A stretch of DNA of 23,870 bases, taken from a virus. This document shows, piece after piece, positions 19,973 to 23,870 of the stretch. The notes beneath the pieces were generated by a model, which searched no databases, was not told the DNA's origin, and was given only the letters and a program-made list of their open reading frames with translations. The number at the start of each line of letters is the position of its first letter. Position 1 is the first letter of the stretch. Made by a program: the position numbers and the translations under genes. The stretch spans positions 1 through 23,870 of IMG/VR virus record IMGVR_UViG_3300029787_000329; one strand, given 5' to 3'.

Positions 19973-21838
19973 ATGGAATTGAATAACAAGATCCTTAGTG
20001 ATATCACTGTCTATATGAAATACGCAAAATATTTACCAGAATTAAAAAGAAGAGAAACTTGGGAAGAACTGGTAACAAGAAATATGAACATGCACATAAA
20101 AAAATATGATGCACTTAAAGATGATATAGTTGCTGCTTATACATATGTATATAACAAAAAAATATTACCATCTATGAGGTCTATGCAATTTGCAGGTAAA
20201 CCAATTGAGATTAGTCCTAATAGAATATATAACTGTGCATACCTTCCTATAGATGATGTAAACGCATTTAGTGAAACCATGTTCTTATTACTTGGTGGTA
20301 CAGGTGTTGGTTATTCAGTACAACAACATCATGTAGAAAAACTTCCGTTAATAAACAAACCTTATTCAAAAAGAACTAGACGCTACTTAATTAGTGACTC
20401 CATAGAAGGATGGGCAGATGCAGTTAAGATTCTAATGAAGTCCTACTTAAATGGTAAAAGTTCACGTATAGTATTTGACTATTCAGATATTAGACCTAAA
20501 GGTGCTAGACTGGTTACATCAGGAGGTAAAGCCCCTGGTCCACAACCATTAAAAGAATGTATATTAAAAGTAACAGGTATATTAGAAAATAAAGAAGATG
20601 GTGATGCATTATCTACATTAGAAGTACATGATATTGTTTGTCATATAGCAGATGCTGTATTAGCCGGTGGTATTAGACGTGCTGCATTAATTAGTCTATT
20701 TAGTGCTGATGATAGTGAAATGATTGCTTGTAAGTCTGGAGCTTGGTGGGAACTAAATCCGCAACGTGGTAGAGCTAATAACTCTGCTGTTCTTATGAGA
20801 CATAAGATAACTAAGTCTTTCTTTATGGATCTATGGAAAAGGGTAGAGTTAAGTAAAGCCGGTGAACCTGGTATTTACTTTAACAATGACAAAGACTGGG
20901 GTACAAACCCATGTTGTGAAATTGCTCTACGTCCTTTTCAATTCTGTAACCTTTGTGAAGTTAATGTAAGTAATATTGAATCTCAAGAAGACTTAGAAGC
21001 AAGAGTTAAAGCTGCTGCATTTATAGGAACACTTCAAGCAGGATACACTAACTTCCACTATCTAAGACCAATATGGCAAGAGACTACAGAAAAAGATGCG
21101 TTAATTGGTGTATCTATGACTGGTATAGGATCTAAAAAAGTTCTTGCTGATTATATAGATATGACTACTGCAGCAAAGATTGTTAATAAAGAAAATGCAC
21201 GTGTAGCTAAACTTATTGGAATTAAAAAAGCTGCTAGAACAACAACAGTAAAACCTGCTGGTACAACATCATTAACGTTAGGTACTAGTTCTGGTATACA
21301 CGCATGGCACAATAACTATTATGTAAGAAGAATACGTGTAGGTAAAAATGAATCTATATATGGATATCTTGCAAACAACCATCCTGATCTTGTAGAAGAC
21401 TGTGTGTTCCGTGGTCATGATACCGCTGTAATAAGTATACCTCAAAAAGCACCAGGAGGATCTATACTAAGAACTGAATCTGCTTTTCAACTATTAGAAA
21501 GAGTTAAAAAGGTTGCAACTGAATGGGTAAAGCCTGGTCATAGAACAGGATCAAATAGTCACAATGTTTCTGCTACTATTAGTTTAAAAGATGAAGACTG
21601 GGATGATGCGGGTGAGTGGATGTGGAAAAACAGAGATCATTATAATGGACTAGCTGTATTACCTTATGATGGTGGTACTTACACTCAAGCTCCATTTGAG
21701 GATATAGATGAGCATAAGTTTAATACAATGGTTACATCGTTAATGGATATAGATCTTTCTAAAGTTGTAGAAGATGATGATGAAACTAATTTAATGGGAG
21801 AGCTAGCATGTGCTGGTGGTGCTTGTGAAGTCAGGTGA
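19973..21838 (+). CDS. nrdJ: Class II (adenosylcobalamin) ribonucleotide reductase
   Basis: 621-residue monomeric-type class II reductase that makes deoxynucleotides from ribonucleotides with coenzyme B12, independent of oxygen. Catalytic residues by comparison with the Lactobacillus RTPR: N312 and C314 in NPCCE (C314 the thiyl cysteine, E316 the general acid/base), the redox pair C88 (NCAYLP) and C325 (FQFCNL), and the C-terminal shuttle C613-x4-C618 in CAGGACEVR. The Gly-rich GGTGVGYSVQ (108-117), DIRPKGARL (172-180) and the KPAGTTSLTLGTSSGIH strand (about 430-446) also fit. The protein is complete and slightly shorter than RTPR, suggesting a reduced specificity or insertion region. C315 next to C314 replaces the usual Gly. 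It is expressed with the 59-residue gene, and its stop overlaps the DUF5522-type gene. Phages carry this to supply dNTPs. Confidence 0.93.
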   Translation: MELNNKILSDITVYMKYAKYLPELKRRETWEELVTRNMNMHIKKYDALKDDIVAAYTYVYNKKILPSMRSMQFAGKPIEISPNRIYNCAYLPIDDVNAFSETMFLLLGGTGVGYSVQQHHVEKLPLINKPYSKRTRRYLISDSIEGWADAVKILMKSYLNGKSSRIVFDYSDIRPKGARLVTSGGKAPGPQPLKECILKVTGILENKEDGDALSTLEVHDIVCHIADAVLAGGIRRAALISLFSADDSEMIACKSGAWWELNPQRGRANNSAVLMRHKITKSFFMDLWKRVELSKAGEPGIYFNNDKDWGTNPCCEIALRPFQFCNLCEVNVSNIESQEDLEARVKAAAFIGTLQAGYTNFHYLRPIWQETTEKDALIGVSMTGIGSKKVLADYIDMTTAAKIVNKENARVAKLIGIKKAARTTTVKPAGTTSLTLGTSSGIHAWHNNYYVRRIRVGKNESIYGYLANNHPDLVEDCVFRGHDTAVISIPQKAPGGSILRTESAFQLLERVKKVATEWVKPGHRTGSNSHNVSATISLKDEDWDDAGEWMWKNRDHYNGLAVLPYDGGTYTQAPFEDIDEHKFNTMVTSLMDIDLSKVVEDDDETNLMGELACAGGACEVR

Positions 21839-21977
21839 GTTTAATCCATATTCCTATAAAGACCGGAACGGCAACATGGTCATGACTGCAGCATACCACC
21901 TTAAGAGGGGGTACTGCTGTGGTAATGGTTGTAGACACTGTCCTTTTAAATCAAAAGACCAAAAACAAAAGCAGTAG
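21825..21977 (+). CDS. DUF5522-type small Cys protein, 50 aa
   Basis: Short gene overlapping the reductase stop in another frame. The core AAYHLKRGYCCGNGCRHCPF matches the DUF5522 signature common in Bacteroidetes (YHLKRGYCC-x-x-GCRHCPY), with C-C-x3-C-x2-C as a likely zinc or Fe-S site. The ATG at 21876 would start inside the family domain and lose the GEFNPYSYKDRNGN segment. I therefore place the start at GTG 21825, giving about 50 residues, the usual family length, with a 14-base overlap and translational coupling. Function is unknown for the family. Its place behind ribonucleotide reductase suggests a small redox or metal partner, or simply a host-derived cargo gene. Basic tail KSKDQKQKQ. 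Confidence 0.7.
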   Translation: MKSGEFNPYSYKDRNGNMVMTAAYHLKRGYCCGNGCRHCPFKSKDQKQKQ

Positions 21978-22020
21978 CTATTATTAACACATATATATAA
22001 TTAGTAACATTTATTCTCAT
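21946..22020 (-). CDS. Possible 24-aa membrane micro-protein
   Basis: Minus-strand frame MRINVTNYIYVLIIATAFVF then GLLI, almost entirely a membrane helix, directly preceded by a variant of the AT-rich motif (22021-22033). It overlaps the 3' end of the DUF5522-type gene on the other strand. It could be a real micro-gene between convergent units, but short hydrophobic frames are common in AT-rich DNA. Low confidence. Confidence 0.25.
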   Translation of the reverse strand: MRINVTNYIYVLIIATAFVFGLLI

Positions 22021-22033
22021 ACTAATAATATAC
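22000..22033. promoter_or_regulatory. AT-rich inverted repeat and motif copy 4 between convergent genes
   Basis: ATTAGTA (22000-22006) and TACTAAT (22020-22026) form a 7-bp inverted repeat with a 13-base loop in the gap between the plus-strand island and the minus-strand gene at 22070. It overlaps ACTAATAATATAC (22021-22033), which shares the last 11 bases with the 10470 copy of the candidate late promoter on the minus strand. It could be a weak terminator, since the flanks are AT-rich without a clean T-run, or part of a promoter. Confidence 0.3.
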
Positions 22034-22069
22034 AACTGTAATGTTAAAGGAAAGTTAAGGACTTGTGAA

Positions 22070-23870
22070 TTAATCCCCCACCCAGAAGTTTTTTACATTA
22101 TCATATGACATCCATCTGTTAAGTGCATAAAGACCTGGGAATGCATCATAGAATTCTTTATAAAGTTTAAGATCTCCTTTCTTAGCACCTCTTTGATAGT
22201 ATATTCTTTTATCTAATTCAACATCTCCTTCACCACGTAAGCTATATGATCCAATAATAAAAGGTGTTTGTACACCAGTCATTAATGCTTCAGACATTTC
22301 TTTCATCATTCTTACAGAACTAATTGGAGACTTCATTAACATAAAAGCATCTCTAGGGTTTACAAACTGGAGAAGCTCTCTTCTTTGCCTATCCATCTGA
22401 TACATAAAAGCATTTTGAAATCTTTTCATTGTGCCCTTCTTATCTTCGTCTGTATCATCCCACATAGCGGCAAACATTTGTCTTAACATCACTGTCATCA
22501 TAAATAACATTAATTCACCTGCAACTCTGTGAAGATTTTTAACTTTCATTTCTGCCTTCTCTCCTTGCAACTCTTTCCAATCTTTAGCTGCTGTTCTAAT
22601 ATCTGTCATATTCTTAGCAGTATAAGTCATAAAATTCCAAAAGGTTCTGTATCTACCTTCTATCCAACCTAGATTCTCATCAAAATATTCTGATCTGTAT
22701 CTAGCCTTAACAGCTGGAGCAATCCATTTATGAAACTGTGCAGCTAATTGTCCTAATGCGCTAGACTGTAATACCATTCTATCCTCATAAGCATAGTTAC
22801 CATGTACATGTATATTAACTTCACGTATGTATTGTCTAATATCATATCTTGCTTTATCAGACATCTTTTGTTGCTTGCCTGTTTGAAAGTCTATTACTGT
22901 ATCATACCCTTCTTGTAGAGATAGTTTACCTGTTTCTTGATTGTACTCATAAGCATCAAAAAGAGATATTGCACTTTTACTTCCATCTGGATCACCACTT
23001 TTAAATATTTTAGTAGACATCAGTATAGACATACCTACTTTAGTTTGTACATTATACTCAGCAGCATCCTGTAACATATAACCCCAGCTCATAGCTTTTC
23101 TTACTGGACTTTCTTTACCAGCAGTTTTGTTTTGTTCTCGTATATCTGCTTTATCATCCATCATTCTAAATAATTCTACAAGAGCTTCATACTTACTACC
23201 AGGTTTATATTTTTCATACTGCCCTGGACTTACGCCCATTGCATCATTAAGAAAAGTTCTGCCACCCATTCTTTTCATAAAATCTGGTATCATTCTTTGA
23301 TTAAATTCTTTTGTTGCTCTTGTAGCAGCTTTTCTATCATACCATCTTGCACCAGCTGTTTCTACTAAATTATTTAATCTACCAATAGCATAGTTATTTA
23401 AATTACCCCAAGGGTTAAGACCAACATAAGTTAAAGATGTATAACTAATTAAATTTTTAGATATTTTTTCAAATACATTTTCTGTTTTTTGATCATCATC
23501 ATAAAATACCATCTTCATCCATTTTTTTGCTCTTCTAACAATCAAAGGAGTTTCTAATCCTGAACTACCCTTTAGTCCAGCTTTTTCCATTACACCATCT
23601 TTAAAAGTTTTAAGGTCATCACCTGTTGCTGGATCATATGTTCTTTTTTCTAATACTTTTATTAATGAACTAAGAGTATCTTCTACACCAGACATAATTT
23701 CATAATTTTCAGCCATTGCACTAAACCTTATTAAACTATCAGCAAGATCTCTACTAAGCTCAGTTGCTTCAGGTCTATTTTGCATTCTTCTTTTTTTACC
23801 TTTTAAATCTTCAAGTTGTTGTTTTAATTTCTCTATAGCTAGTTGTGTTGTTTTTGGATCACCATTAGCT
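22070..23870 (-). CDS. C-terminal part of a large phage protein (partial, continues off window)
   Basis: The frame has no stop through the right edge: 28 further codons (ANGDPKTTQLAIEKLKQQL...) precede the Met at 23785, so the start lies outside and this is the last 600 residues of a larger protein. It is mostly helical and rich in Met, Arg and aromatic residues. Recognisable segments are LNPWGNLNNYAIGRLNNLVE, a QSSALGQLAAQFHKWIAPAV helix, a short hydrophobic segment (ELMLFMMTVMLRQMFAAM) and a C-terminal GLYALNRWMSYDNVKNFWVGD. The general look is that of C-terminal domains of very large phage polyvalent or ejected virion proteins, but no catalytic motif is seen. It is transcribed toward the reductase island. 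Confidence 0.7.
   Translation of the reverse strand, partial: ANGDPKTTQLAIEKLKQQLEDLKGKKRRMQNRPEATELSRDLADSLIRFSAMAENYEIMSGVEDTLSSLIKVLEKRTYDPATGDDLKTFKDGVMEKAGLKGSSGLETPLIVRRAKKWMKMVFYDDDQKTENVFEKISKNLISYTSLTYVGLNPWGNLNNYAIGRLNNLVETAGARWYDRKAATRATKEFNQRMIPDFMKRMGGRTFLNDAMGVSPGQYEKYKPGSKYEALVELFRMMDDKADIREQNKTAGKESPVRKAMSWGYMLQDAAEYNVQTKVGMSILMSTKIFKSGDPDGSKSAISLFDAYEYNQETGKLSLQEGYDTVIDFQTGKQQKMSDKARYDIRQYIREVNIHVHGNYAYEDRMVLQSSALGQLAAQFHKWIAPAVKARYRSEYFDENLGWIEGRYRTFWNFMTYTAKNMTDIRTAAKDWKELQGEKAEMKVKNLHRVAGELMLFMMTVMLRQMFAAMWDDTDEDKKGTMKRFQNAFMYQMDRQRRELLQFVNPRDAFMLMKSPISSVRMMKEMSEALMTGVQTPFIIGSYSLRGEGDVELDKRIYYQRGAKKGDLKLYKEFYDAFPGLYALNRWMSYDNVKNFWVGD

Overview
The window looks like part of an AT-rich double-stranded DNA phage (or prophage) genome whose host is a marine Bacteroidetes, most likely a flavobacterium. 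Three things point to this host. Two plus-strand promoters have the Bacteroidetes form TTTG-N19-TATATTTG. Several products are built for Bacteroidetes cell-surface export, with signal peptides ending in FSQ or YGQ and type IX secretion (T9SS) C-terminal sorting domains. Ribosome binding sites are A-rich rather than GGAGG-like. Genes are packed with ATGA or TAATG start/stop overlaps, and all three stop codons are used normally.

Layout. Positions 1-6485 (plus) are a replication and nucleotide block: a PD-(D/E)XK exonuclease, two unknown proteins, a family B DNA polymerase, a DUF932-like protein coupled to a radical SAM enzyme of the spore-photoproduct-lyase type, two very small proteins and a MazG/DUF1599-like protein. 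A bidirectional terminator at 6471-6499 separates this from the opposing late block.

Positions 6498-19659 (minus) are one long late-type gene series. In transcription order (right to left) they are: a beta-rich protein, a LamG-type lectin-like protein, a coiled-coil protein, three tandem MAT(L/I)TAQ paralogues, a TM/coiled-coil protein, an exported thioredoxin-like protein lacking CxxC, a Cys-rich micro-ORF, a fourth MATLT protein, a 1337-residue T9SS-secreted repeat protein, a small lipoprotein, an outer-membrane beta-barrel candidate, two overlapping micro-genes, a CDGSH-type iron-sulfur protein, four small proteins sharing a GPNGIL-like C-terminus, a second candidate T9SS cargo, a Gly-Gly/Lys repeat protein, a GTA-type holin, a related Gly-rich protein and a 41-residue basic protein.

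Positions 19723-21977 are a plus-strand island: a small membrane protein, a complete class II ribonucleotide reductase and a 50-residue DUF5522-type Cys protein. From 22070 to the right edge lies the C-terminal part of a large minus-strand protein that continues outside the window.

The most unusual content is (1) the family of consecutive small proteins with a shared C-terminal tag and related Gly-rich/LPKAQ modules, which looks like a targeting or packaging signal; (2) an apparent surface-remodelling cassette (giant T9SS repeat protein, lipoprotein, outer-membrane barrel, exported thioredoxin-like protein) inside the late operon; and (3) a recurring AT-rich motif (core TATTATAATATAC on the plus strand) upstream of minus-strand genes, a candidate late promoter. 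No tRNA, rRNA, CRISPR array, transposase, integrase, terminase, portal or major capsid gene was recognised here, so taxonomy below the level of tailed phage is not claimed.
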